From assembly GCF_030064675.1 (NCBI RefSeq), contig NZ_CP116413.1, positions 8,461,501 through 8,525,500 of the forward strand: a DNA stretch of 64,000 bases, read 5' to 3'. The notes beneath the pieces are model-generated. The model was not told the DNA's origin. It worked only from the letters and a program-made list of their open reading frames with translations, and did not search any database. This document shows, piece by piece, positions 8,744 through 17,659 of the stretch. This stretch comes from Crossiella sp. CA-258035. Lineage in GTDB: Bacteria > Actinomycetota > Actinomycetes > Mycobacteriales > Pseudonocardiaceae. How positions within the stretch are numbered: position 1 is the stretch's first letter; each line of letters starts with the position of its first letter. Both the position numbers and the translations under genes were made by a program.

Positions 8744-10374
8744 GCGTGGTGCCAGGTCCTGATTTCACGGTCCACACCGCAGCCGCGTTGATGGACCGTA
8801 CTGAGCCGGTGGCACGGGACCTGATCACCGAGCTCACCAACGCCAACCTGGTCCAGCAGCACGACGACCGATACCAGTTCCACGACCTGATCCGGCTGTA
8901 CGCGAACAGCAAGCTCCAGCCAGCGGACGCGAATTCCGCCCTGGACCGACTTTACGAGTTCTACCTGCACACCACGAATTCAGCCGCGGAAATGTTGTTC
9001 CCCGGAACAGTGCGGCTCGCAGCGCCGCCGGCGCGGTTCGAGCCACGGACACCGCTCATCCACACCAAGGAATCAGCACACGCCTGGATGGACGATGAGC
9101 GAGTCAGTCTGGTGGACGCCGTGCGCGCCGCGGCAGGTACCGCACACTCGCACTACACCTGGCTCCTCGCGGATGCCCTGCACGTCTACCTGGACTCCTA
9201 CCGGCACAGTCTGGTCCACGCCACCTGCTTCCAGATCGGCCTGGCGGAGGCGCGGAGAAGGTCGGCGATCGAGGCCGAGGCGGCTATGCGCTACGGGATC
9301 GGCGAGGAGGCTCTCAACAGCGGGAACTATGCGCTGATCAGCTCCAACCTGGAGCGGGCCCGGGAGATCTACCGCTCAACCGGAAACCGCGAAGGCCAAG
9401 CCTCGGCGACCAACAGCCTGGCCAGCTACCACCTCAACTACGGGGATGTCCGGAAAGCAGAGAAATACCATCGAGAAGCTCTGGAGATCTGCGTCCACAT
9501 CGGTCACAAAGTGGGCGTAGCATACATAACTTGTAATCTTGCCGTCGACTACCACAAAGTCGGACGGCTCGCGGACGCGCTGGCACAGGTCCAAGCCGGC
9601 GGGAAGCTCTGCCAAGAGCTCGGACTGGACAACCAGCACATACTCTCCCAGGTCAACGCGGCTGCCTACTTGATGGACCTCGGCTATCTGACCAAGGCAA
9701 GGAGTCTGCTGGAATCACTCAGAAAACGGCTCACTCATACCGAACTAGCCTTGGGCGAAGTGAAGTCCGCGGACGCGCACGCAAAAGAAGCGCAAGCGCT
9801 GGCAAACGCACACAACATACCCTGGCTGAAATGCAGAAGTCAGCTCGCGATCGCGGCCACACTGCTTGCCAGGGGCAACTTTCCACAGGCGTCGATCGCC
9901 TGCCACGAAGCAGACCGCATCGCCCGGTCGCACCGCTATCGTGAAGGCAACCTACTGGCGGACATGAACCTGGCCGCGATCTGCCATGCTCAGAAAAATG
10001 ACGCGGTCGCACTGTTCTACGCAGACCGCGGGAACCAACAGGCAATGCACTGCGGATTCGATTTCCTGCTCAGCCAGCTCCAAACGATCACCGCTTCGAT
10101 CGAGCTGAACCGGGGGAAACTGGAGCGCTTTCAAGCACTTGCCGATCAGGCGCTGGAAAGCCATCGGCGAACCGGTCACCGGCCCGGCGAGGCGCAAACC
10201 CTGTTGTTGCTGGCCCGAAACGCGGAAACCAGCGAAGGATGGACCGCGGCCGAACCACTCTATCGGGACGCACTGGCCCTGTTCGAAGAGATGGGCATGC
10301 CGATGGCGACCGAAGTCCGCGAGGTCCTCGCTGGGCGGGGCCGCGGCGGACATGACTTGGCCCCGAGGCGGTAG
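8737..10374 (+). pseudogene. TPR half of the frameshifted AfsR/SARP-type regulator
   Basis: 545 residues in the -1 frame relative to the upstream part, beginning at a GTG that overlaps the upstream TGA by seven bases (GTGTTGA). The first residues (SVVPGPDFTVHTAAAL) are the typical continuation after an NB-ARC domain. From about residue 150 onward the protein is a series of helical pairs rich in Ala, Leu and aromatic residues, typical of TPRs. No Shine-Dalgarno sequence stands out at 8737. If translated alone it would have no DNA-binding domain. Confidence 0.7.
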
Positions 10375-10397
10375 TCACCTCGGGGCCAGAAGTCGTC
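10354..10397. terminator. Bidirectional terminator between the SARP and esx genes
   Basis: GGCCCCGAGG pairs perfectly with CCTCGGGGCC, and GACTT/AAGTC extends the stem past a 2-nt bulge. The hairpin lies between convergent genes, and the SARP stop codon falls in the loop. Confidence 0.75.
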
Positions 10398-10411
10398 AGG
10401 CTAGAGCTTGG

Positions 10412-10693
10412 TCACCAGGAGCCGGCGGCCGACTGCTCGTTCTGCTGGTACGCGTCGCGGGCGGTGCCCAGCGCGATGCCCATGCGGTTCAGGATGGCCT
10501 GCAGCTTCTCAGCCGACTGGTCCCACTCCTTCTGGCGGGCCTGGTAGGCCTCGGCCGCGGCACCCTCCCAGGTGGCGACCAGCGGGGCCAGGTTGGCCTT
10601 CAGGTCGTCGAGCTTGCTCTGCATGTTGGTGGCGGCACGCTGGCAACCAGCCTGGCCCTCGCCAATCTGCGCGAAATCAACGGCAATTTCCAC
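10412..10693 (-). CDS. WXG100 protein, EsxT/EsxA-like
   Basis: 93 residues forming two helices around a turn with the WXG motif at residues 42-44 (WEG). A YxxxE export signal is present at Tyr82-Glu86. These small proteins are exported as helical-hairpin heterodimers by type VII secretion. It lies 62 nt downstream of a second WXG100 gene on the same strand, in the position of the esxT member of the mycobacterial ESX-4 locus. The position and pairing support an EsxT-like assignment, but sequence alone does not distinguish EsxT from EsxU. Confidence 0.9.
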   Translation of the reverse strand: MEIAVDFAQIGEGQAGCQRAATNMQSKLDDLKANLAPLVATWEGAAAEAYQARQKEWDQSAEKLQAILNRMGIALGTARDAYQQNEQSAAGSW

Positions 10694-10755
10694 TGTAATC
10701 CCCTTATGACAAGTCTGTATGGAGTGCTGTACGCGACGAATTCAGCGAGCGAAAA

Positions 10756-11070
10756 TCAGAAGTCGAGCCCGGCCGAGATGCTCGACATGGACTGGGCGTG
10801 CTCTTCTTCCTGCGCGACGTAGTCACCGGCGGACTTCTTCAGCTGCTCGCCGATCGCCTGGAGGGCGGCGTTCAGCTTCTCCGTCTCGGTGCCCCAGTCG
10901 GTCAGCAGCTTGTTGAAGGCAGTGGAGGCCGTACCCTTCCACGCGCTCTGCAGCGGCTCGAGACCCGAGCGCAGGGTGCGCAGCTCGCCCACGACCTCTG
11001 CCTGGATCTTCTCGACGTCGACGGCAGCCTTGCCCATCGCTTCGGCATCAAGACCGTACTTGCTAGCCAT
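10756..11070 (-). CDS. WXG100 protein, EsxU/EsxB-like
   Basis: 104 residues with WKG at residues 44-46 and YxxxE at Tyr84-Glu88, followed by a short flexible tail. It is the probable dimer partner of the 93-residue WXG100 protein immediately downstream, and probably the one carrying the signal read by the EccC ATPase. It is encoded downstream of eccC and the Hsp70-like gene, as esxU is in mycobacteria. Confidence 0.9.
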   Translation of the reverse strand: MASKYGLDAEAMGKAAVDVEKIQAEVVGELRTLRSGLEPLQSAWKGTASTAFNKLLTDWGTETEKLNAALQAIGEQLKKSAGDYVAQEEEHAQSMSSISAGLDF

Positions 11071-11202
11071 TTGGGGAACCCCCTAGTTGGGTTGTTCTGT
11101 CGGACATCGTTGTGACGCTGACACTGCCATGGTCGGTTCCATCGCGTTGTCAGGTTCCGGGAAGCCGTTGCGACAGTAAACGTCGCGGGGCGGAACCCGG
11201 GG

Positions 11203-11619
11203 TCAGTAGAGGATTTGCTCCTGGGAAAAGTCCTCGTCATCGCCGGTGCGACGGGGGTTTTGCATTCGGGACGGCCAGGCGTTGGCGCCCTTTGTTTGCT
11301 TTTGCGTTCCCCGATCGGGGGAAGGCGGGGGCGGTGGTGGGGCAAGCAATTGTTCGCCATCGGGAAGGTCTTCGACCGGGAGGCGCTGGGCGGTGCGGAA
11401 GTCGGTGGCGGCGGTGCGGGCGGTGGGCTTGGTCAGGTCCTCACGGGCCGGGGTGAGCTTGCCCTTGCGGACGTCCTCGGCCAGGTCCCTGGTCTGGGTG
11501 CGGAAGGCGTCGCTGTGTTCCCTGGCGTCGGCCGCGGCGCGGCTGCCGCGGTCCACCGCGGCGTTCACCTCTGCCCGGAACCGGGCGATGACCTCGTGCA
11601 CGGGTAACTGGTCCCCCAT
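11203..11619 (-). CDS. Conserved-looking protein inside the esx operon
   Basis: 138 residues from the ATG at 11619, with AAGAAGGGC upstream; a longer frame to 11727 would overlap the upstream gene. Residues 1-70 are charged and helical with several Arg and Ala. A proline run follows near residue 95, and the protein ends in an acidic segment (GDDEDFSQEQILY). No signal peptide or membrane span. It is located between the Hsp70-like secretion gene and the WXG100 pair, where mycobacterial ESX-4 has no gene. The unnamed family could be a chaperone or an export substrate; the sequence does not decide. Confidence 0.65.
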   Translation of the reverse strand: MGDQLPVHEVIARFRAEVNAAVDRGSRAAADAREHSDAFRTQTRDLAEDVRKGKLTPAREDLTKPTARTAATDFRTAQRLPVEDLPDGEQLLAPPPPPPSPDRGTQKQTKGANAWPSRMQNPRRTGDDEDFSQEQILY

Positions 11620-11645
11620 CGTGCTGTTGCCCTTCTTACCGCTGC

Positions 11646-13388
11646 TCAACCTGTGACTGTGAGGGTGCCGACCACCTGTTCGCAGCTCGCGCGCACCCGT
11701 TCCCGTCCTCCGCCCGAGGACTGGCAACCGACCGTGACCTGGGCCTTGCCCTGGAACACCACGTAGTAGTCCACTGTCGCATCACCCACGGTGCGCCGGT
11801 AGTACACGACGTCCTTTCCCGCGAACTGATGACTCTGGTTGAACCCGGAGTAACCGTTGTCCGCGGCCTTCTCGTACTCCGTCCGGAGCTCGCGCAGCGC
11901 GCGGTCACGGTCGGTGGTGCTGTCATAGGTCAGCGCCCGCTCCTCCACCGCCACCACGTCCGCGCCGCTGGTCTGGCCGTCCGGGCGGAGCTGGACCTTG
12001 CGGGTCGGGCCGTCGCCGCCTGCCTGGTACCAGCCCTCGGGCAGGGTGAACCGGTAGCTGTACTGGGCGATCTGCTGGGCGGGCGGGGGCTGGCTGGTCG
12101 GGGTCGGTGTGGTGCTGGGGCTGGACTGGGGGGTGCCGTCGCTGGTCAGGGCGACCGTGACGGCGACCGCGGCCACGGCGGCGACCACCGCGCCGCCGAT
12201 CAGCCATGGCGCCTTCGCCGACTTGGCCGGGGGCGGCGGTGGTACGGGCGGCGGGGTGTAGAGCGGCTGGGGTGGGCGCGGGGGTGGTGGCGGCGCGGGC
12301 GGGAGCTTGGCGGTGCGGTGCGGGTCGGCGGCGACCGCGCGCAGGGCGCCGCGGGCCACCACCGTCTCCGGCTGGTCCAGGGTCGTGGGGACTATTCCGG
12401 TCGACTCGTGCACCAGGCGGGCCACCAGCGGGATCCGGCTGGAGCCGCCGACCAGGAAGACCGCGGCCAGCTGGGCCGAGCTGAGCCCCGCGTTGTGCAC
12501 CGTGGCCCGCACCAGCTCGGCGGCGCGGGAGAGCGGGGCGTGGATCAGGCGTTCCAGGTCGGCCCTGGTGACGTGCGCGTCCGGGAACGGGGGCGGCAGC
12601 GGCACGTCGGTGTAGGCGTGCCGGGACAGGGTCTCCTTGGCGCCGCGCACGTCCTGGCGCAGCACCCGCCTGCGCCGGCGGTCGGCCAGCTCGCGGCCCT
12701 CCACCAGGGAGCGCCAGCCGTCGGCGTCCACCGCGGAGACCAGCGCGCCGACGTGTTCGAGCAGCAGCTGGTCGATGTCCGCGCCGCCGAAGCCGGGGTC
12801 GCCCTTGGTGGCCAGCACCTGGAAGGACTCGCCCTGCCTGCGCACCACGCTGGCGTCCACCGTGCCGCCGCCCAGGTCCAGCACGGCCAGCGCGGCCCCG
12901 TCGGCCAGCACGTGGCCCGCGGAGTGGAACACCGCGGCCGCCACCGGTTCCGGCACCAGCACCAGCTCGTTGGCCAGCCGGTTGCCCGCCTGGCGCAGCA
13001 CCCTGGTGCGGATCGCGCCCCAGTCCGCGGGGTGGGTGAGCACCAGCAGGTCCACCGGCGCGCCGCCGGCCAGCCGCCTGGCCTCGGCGACCGCCCTGGC
13101 CAGTACCGCGCGGACCACGTCGAGCACCGGCAGCACCGTGGTGCCCAGCAGCAGCTCGCCCTCGTCGATGCGCCGCTTCGGGTTCGGCTCGTACCGGGAG
13201 GGGTCGACCGCGGCCTGCCGCTCGGCCTCGTGACCGACGAACAGCGTGCCGTCCGCGGCGGCGTACACCGCGGACGGCATCACCGAGTCGGCGCCGTCCA
13301 CCACCACGATCTGCGGTTCCCGCCCGTCGACGGACACCGCGACACAGGTGCTGGAGGTCCCGAAGTCGATCGCGACGCGCAGGCTCAA
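11646..13388 (-). CDS. Hsp70-like type VII secretion-associated membrane protein
   Basis: 580 residues in three parts. Residues 1-360 are an actin-fold/Hsp70-type ATPase with the phosphate loops DFGTSSTCVAV and LDLGGGTVDASVV and the adenosine loop VFLVGGSSRIPL. Residues 365-390 are proline-rich, then one transmembrane helix spans about 393-415. The C-terminal 150 residues start RFTLPEGWYQAGGDGP and resemble the Rv3446c-type (TIGR03931) domain, presumably outside the membrane. It occupies the Rv3446c position, directly after eccC (13 nt). No peptide-binding Hsp70 domain is present, so it is probably an ATP-sensing or assembly factor rather than a general chaperone. Confidence 0.85.
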   Translation of the reverse strand: MSLRVAIDFGTSSTCVAVSVDGREPQIVVVDGADSVMPSAVYAAADGTLFVGHEAERQAAVDPSRYEPNPKRRIDEGELLLGTTVLPVLDVVRAVLARAVAEARRLAGGAPVDLLVLTHPADWGAIRTRVLRQAGNRLANELVLVPEPVAAAVFHSAGHVLADGAALAVLDLGGGTVDASVVRRQGESFQVLATKGDPGFGGADIDQLLLEHVGALVSAVDADGWRSLVEGRELADRRRRRVLRQDVRGAKETLSRHAYTDVPLPPPFPDAHVTRADLERLIHAPLSRAAELVRATVHNAGLSSAQLAAVFLVGGSSRIPLVARLVHESTGIVPTTLDQPETVVARGALRAVAADPHRTAKLPPAPPPPPRPPQPLYTPPPVPPPPPAKSAKAPWLIGGAVVAAVAAVAVTVALTSDGTPQSSPSTTPTPTSQPPPAQQIAQYSYRFTLPEGWYQAGGDGPTRKVQLRPDGQTSGADVVAVEERALTYDSTTDRDRALRELRTEYEKAADNGYSGFNQSHQFAGKDVVYYRRTVGDATVDYYVVFQGKAQVTVGCQSSGGGRERVRASCEQVVGTLTVTG

Positions 13389-13401
13389 CGAGCCCTCTCT
13401 C

Positions 13402-16400
13402 TCAGTCTCCGGGCAGGAAGGCGACCTGGACGAGCTGCTGACCGGCCTTGCGGCTGACCAGGGTGCCTCGTCCCGGCGGCATCTGGGACGGTTTCACGTT
13501 GCCCAGCAGCGCGCCCTCGTCCCGGTTGCCGCTCATCACGATGCCCGGGCTGGCCTGCTCGCGCATCTTGCCGATGATCGGGTCGAACATCGCCCGGCTC
13601 GCGCCACCGGAGTTCCGCGCCAGGATCACGTGCAGGCCGACGTCCTTGGCCTGCGGCAGGAACTCCGAGAGCGGGGCGAGCGGGTTGTTGCCCTGCGGCG
13701 CCACCAGGTCGTAGTCGTCGACGATGAGGAACAGCTCCGGACCCGTCCACCAGGACCGGTTCTTCAGCTGCTCCTGCGTGACGTCCGGACCGGGCAGCCG
13801 CTTGGTCATCGACGCCTTGATGTCGTTGACCATGCCGCCGAGCTGGTTGGACGAGGCCGCGTAGGCCAGCAGCAGCTCGTCGGGCACGAAGCCGAGCATG
13901 GTGCGCCGGTAGTCGACCATGATGATCCGCGCCTGCTTCGGCGTGTACCGGTCGCAGATGCCCTTGGTGATGTTGCGCAGCAGCGCGGTCTTGCCGGTCT
14001 CGCGCTCGGCGAAGGCCAGGAAGTGCGGCTCGGCGTCGAAGTCCAGGTACATCGTGGCCAGGTCGTCCTCGTTGATGCCGATCGGCACCATGTGGCGAGG
14101 CAGCTCCGGGTTGACCTGGAGCTCTTCGTAGGGCAGCAGGTCGGGCAGCATGCGCACCCTCGGCGCGGCCGGGCCCCGCCAGGCGGCGGTGACCTTCTGC
14201 GCCGCGTCGGTGATGCCGGCGCCGACGTCCTCCGCGGAGGGCATCGCGTCGATGCGCGGCAGCGCCACCAGGAAGTGCAGCTTCTCCACCGACAGGCCGC
14301 GGCCCGGCCGGTTCTGCGGGATGTTCACCGCGACCCTGCGGTCCACCTCGGACTCGCTCGGGTCACCCAGGCGCAGCTCGAACCGGGTGCCGAGCAGGTC
14401 CTTGAGCGCGGGCCGGATCTCCGCCCAGCGGGTCGCGCCGATGACCACGTGCACGCCGAAGGACAGACCCTGGGAGGCGATGCTGACGACCTGCATCTCC
14501 AGGTTCTCGAACTCCTGCTTGAAGTTCAGCCAGCCGTCGATGACCAGGAAGACGTCGCCGTAGAGGTCGCCGGGGATCTCGCCGCGCCGCTTGCGGTTGC
14601 GGAACTCCACCATCGAGTCGATGCCGAGGTCCCGGAACCGCTGCTCGCGCTCGTTCATCAGCGAGACGACCTCGGCCAGGGTGCGCCGCACCTTGTCCGG
14701 GTCGAGCCTGCCCGCGACGCTGCCGACGTGCGGCAGGCCCTGCAGCGAGCCCATGGTGCCGCCACCGAAGTCGAGGCAGTAGAACTGCACCTCCTGCGGC
14801 GTGTGCGTGAGCGCCATGGACATCACCAGGGTGCGCAGCACCATCGACTTGCCGGACTGCGGGCCACCGGCCACCGCCATGTGCCCGGCGCCACCGGAGA
14901 GGTCCGCCCACAGCAGGTCGCGCCGCTGCTCGTACGGCTTGTCCACCACGCCGATCGGCACGGTCAGCCGCCCGTTGCCGAAGAAGCCGGGCGAGGTGAG
15001 CCCCCGGTCCTCGGTCGGCGCGAGCATGGGCAGCAGCTGGTCGAGGGTGGGCGGCTCCAGCAACGGCGGCAGCCACACCTGGTGCGGCTTGGGGCCCTGG
15101 TTCTTGGTGCGCTGCACCACGATGTCCAGCTCGGAGGGCTCCACCGGGGCGTCCGGCTTCTTCTCCTCCTTGGGCTTGTCCGCCAGCACCGGCCGCACCG
15201 GTTCCTTCGGGATCTCCACGAAGTCCGGCACGAACAGCTTCGGCCTGCGGTCGCCGCCGACCGGCGCGGAGGTCTGCACGGCCTGCATGCCCGGCGGGCG
15301 GTACGGGCCGGAGACGTAACAGGCCTTGAACCGGATCATCGGCTCGGTCGCGCCGTACTTCAGGTAGCCGGAACCCGGGATGGACGGCAGCTCGTAGGCA
15401 TCCGGCACCCCGAGCACCGCGCGGGACTCCGAGGCGGAGAAGGTCTTGAGGCCGACCCGGTAGGACAGGTGGGTGTCCAGGCCGCGCAGCTTGCCCTCCT
15501 CCAGCCGCTGGGAGGCCAGCAGCAGGTGGATCTGCAGCGAGCGGCCGAGGCGGCCGATCGCGACGAACAGGTCGATGAAGTCCGGCTTGGCGGAGAGCAG
15601 CTCGGAGAACTCGTCGATGACGATGAACAGCGCGGGCAGCGGATCGAGGTCGGCGCCCTTCTCGCGCGCGGCCTCGTAGTCCCAGACGTTCTTGAAGTTG
15701 CCGCCGTTCTTCAGCGACTCCTGCCGCCGGTTCATCTCACCGGCGATGGCATCGCGCATGCGGTCGACCATGGTGAGGTCGTCGGCCAGGTTGGTGATCA
15801 CCGCGGCGACGTGCGCAGCGCCGTCCAGGCCGGCGAAGGTCGCGCCACCCTTGAAGTCGATGAGGATCAGGTTGAGCTGGGCCGAGGAGTGCGTGGCCAT
15901 CAGGCCCAGCACCAGGGTGCGCAGGAACTCCGACTTACCGGAACCGGTCGCGCCGATGCACAGGCCGTGCGGGCCCATGCCGCCGACCGCGGCCTCCTTG
16001 ATGTCCAGCTCCACCGGCTGGCCGAACTCGCCGACGCCGAAGGGCACCTTGAACCGGTCGCTGATCGGCTTGGGCCGCCAGGCCTGGGCGATGTCGAAGG
16101 TCATCGGGTCGCGCAGGCCGAGCAGCTCGAACAGGCCGACGTTGGAGCTCAGCAGCGGCTCGTCCTCGTTGGACTCGCCGCCGCCGGTGGCGGTGCGGTA
16201 CGGGGAGAGCTTGCGGGCCAGCGCCTCGGCCTCGGCCACGCTGAGCGCGTCCGGCTGGCCGAACCACTCGACCCCGCTGGCGCTGCGCGCGCCGAGCCGG
16301 GTGGGCTCGACCACCAGGCGCAGGCCGCGGCGGGAGGCCAGCGAGCCGAGGCTGTCGGAGAGGTCCAGCAGCGTGACGCCGGTGAACCCCTCGGTCATCA

Positions 16401-17418
16401 GGATGTTCTCTTCGCGGGTGACCTCACCGTCGTCGATGACGATCACGATGTGCGGCTCGTCGGTGCTCGGCGGCGCGTTGCGGGTGAACCGCTGCCGGTC
16501 CCGCAGCGGCTGCTCCAGCTGGTCCAGCCAGGCCTCGATCTGGGCCAGCGAGCCCGCCATCATGCGCAGCTGGCCGATGCCGTCGACCAGCTTGGGGTGC
16601 TGGGCGTGCGGCAGCCACTTCGCCCACTCCCACTCGGCCTTGGTCTTGCCCGCGGTGACCACCGCGATGAGCAGGTCGTCCGGGGTGTGGAAGGTGGTCA
16701 GCTGGGCCAGCATGGCGCGGGCCAGCGGCCGGGTCAGCTCCTTCTCGCCGTGCAGGCTGATCGCGGCGAACCCGCGCATGGTGATCGAGATCGGCAGGTC
16801 CGGCACCAGCGAGTGCGCGCGCACGAACCGGCGCAGGGCCAGCGTGGAGATCGGCTCCAGCTCGTCCACCGGGCCGGTCTGCGGCGGGACCAGGCGGGTG
16901 GCCAGCCGCTGGGTGCCCACACAGATGCGCACGTGCACGAAGTCGGGGTCGTTGGCCCTGCGCTCCCACATGCGGCGGCTCTTCTTGGCCGTGAGCGACC
17001 ACAGCATCTTCGGGTCGGGGTGCACCCACTCGCGCTCGGCGCGCTGCTCGGCGATGGCCTCGCGGGCCCGCTGCCGCATCTGGCCGAGGTACCGCAGGTA
17101 GTCCTTGCGGTCCTCGTTCATCTCGGCCTTCTTCTGGCCCTTGCCGCCACCGCCCATGCCGCCACCGGCCATCATGCCGATGGTCGAGATCAGGAACATG
17201 CCGCCGAAGAGCAGCGACTGGGGGTTCTTCCCGCCAGTCTGGAACATGAAGATCATCATGCCGACCGAGGCGACGATCATCACGAAGGGCAGGACCTTCA
17301 TGAAGATGTTGCCGGGAATGACCCTGGGCACCTCGGGCGGCGGCTCCAGGTGGACCTCGCCGCCGGGGGGTCGCGGCGGGCTGAGCCGCGGCGAACGCTT
17401 GAACTGAAGCGTGCTCAC
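13402..17418 (-). CDS. eccC: Type VII secretion ATPase EccC (fused Ca-Cb)
   Basis: The start was set at the GTG 17418 (STLQFKRSPRL), with AGAGG upstream; a longer frame to 17463 adds an unlikely 15 residues. About 1,338 residues. Two membrane helices lie near 35-85, followed by a stalk. Then come three FtsK/SpoIIIE-like ATPase domains with P-loops near residue 486 (GATGSGKSE), 850 (GGPQSGKSM) and 1136 (AERETGKTA). The third departs from the consensus first Gly, as is usual for EccC. It powers export and recognises WXG100 substrates. It is divergent from eccD and leads the minus-strand operon eccC-Hsp70-like-11203-esx pair. Confidence 0.97.
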   Translation of the reverse strand: MSTLQFKRSPRLSPPRPPGGEVHLEPPPEVPRVIPGNIFMKVLPFVMIVASVGMMIFMFQTGGKNPQSLLFGGMFLISTIGMMAGGGMGGGGKGQKKAEMNEDRKDYLRYLGQMRQRAREAIAEQRAEREWVHPDPKMLWSLTAKKSRRMWERRANDPDFVHVRICVGTQRLATRLVPPQTGPVDELEPISTLALRRFVRAHSLVPDLPISITMRGFAAISLHGEKELTRPLARAMLAQLTTFHTPDDLLIAVVTAGKTKAEWEWAKWLPHAQHPKLVDGIGQLRMMAGSLAQIEAWLDQLEQPLRDRQRFTRNAPPSTDEPHIVIVIDDGEVTREENILMTEGFTGVTLLDLSDSLGSLASRRGLRLVVEPTRLGARSASGVEWFGQPDALSVAEAEALARKLSPYRTATGGGESNEDEPLLSSNVGLFELLGLRDPMTFDIAQAWRPKPISDRFKVPFGVGEFGQPVELDIKEAAVGGMGPHGLCIGATGSGKSEFLRTLVLGLMATHSSAQLNLILIDFKGGATFAGLDGAAHVAAVITNLADDLTMVDRMRDAIAGEMNRRQESLKNGGNFKNVWDYEAAREKGADLDPLPALFIVIDEFSELLSAKPDFIDLFVAIGRLGRSLQIHLLLASQRLEEGKLRGLDTHLSYRVGLKTFSASESRAVLGVPDAYELPSIPGSGYLKYGATEPMIRFKACYVSGPYRPPGMQAVQTSAPVGGDRRPKLFVPDFVEIPKEPVRPVLADKPKEEKKPDAPVEPSELDIVVQRTKNQGPKPHQVWLPPLLEPPTLDQLLPMLAPTEDRGLTSPGFFGNGRLTVPIGVVDKPYEQRRDLLWADLSGGAGHMAVAGGPQSGKSMVLRTLVMSMALTHTPQEVQFYCLDFGGGTMGSLQGLPHVGSVAGRLDPDKVRRTLAEVVSLMNEREQRFRDLGIDSMVEFRNRKRRGEIPGDLYGDVFLVIDGWLNFKQEFENLEMQVVSIASQGLSFGVHVVIGATRWAEIRPALKDLLGTRFELRLGDPSESEVDRRVAVNIPQNRPGRGLSVEKLHFLVALPRIDAMPSAEDVGAGITDAAQKVTAAWRGPAAPRVRMLPDLLPYEELQVNPELPRHMVPIGINEDDLATMYLDFDAEPHFLAFAERETGKTALLRNITKGICDRYTPKQARIIMVDYRRTMLGFVPDELLLAYAASSNQLGGMVNDIKASMTKRLPGPDVTQEQLKNRSWWTGPELFLIVDDYDLVAPQGNNPLAPLSEFLPQAKDVGLHVILARNSGGASRAMFDPIIGKMREQASPGIVMSGNRDEGALLGNVKPSQMPPGRGTLVSRKAGQQLVQVAFLPGD

Positions 17419-17659
17419 CGAACGGATACCTCTTAGTCGCTCGTCATCGGCCAAACCGGTCACGTGCCACCCGGACGGGGGCCCAGGGAGACTTTCCTAC
17501 CCCATTCCGCCCGAACCCGGGGTGCTGGCATCACCGGTGCGGCCATACTAGGGGCGCTTGCCGACCGCTAGGGCCAGTTCGGGCAATGCGTCCCGAACCG
17601 GGTACGAATGACTCGGCACGAGCAGAGACCAACCCGAGTACAGAACAAGGGGGCGCCTG
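17419..17659. promoter_or_regulatory. Divergent eccC/eccD control region
   Basis: 241 nt between the two core secretion genes must hold both promoters. The only structured element I see is GTTCGGG-N8-CCCGAAC at 17577-17598, a 7-bp inverted repeat that could be an operator. No promoter hexamer pair is convincing. Confidence 0.45.

Noticed and set aside
13246-17436. A 1,396-residue open frame on the plus strand through eccC
   Set aside because: It is the antisense of eccC, with His/Gln/Arg-rich nonsense composition. High GC keeps antisense frames open.
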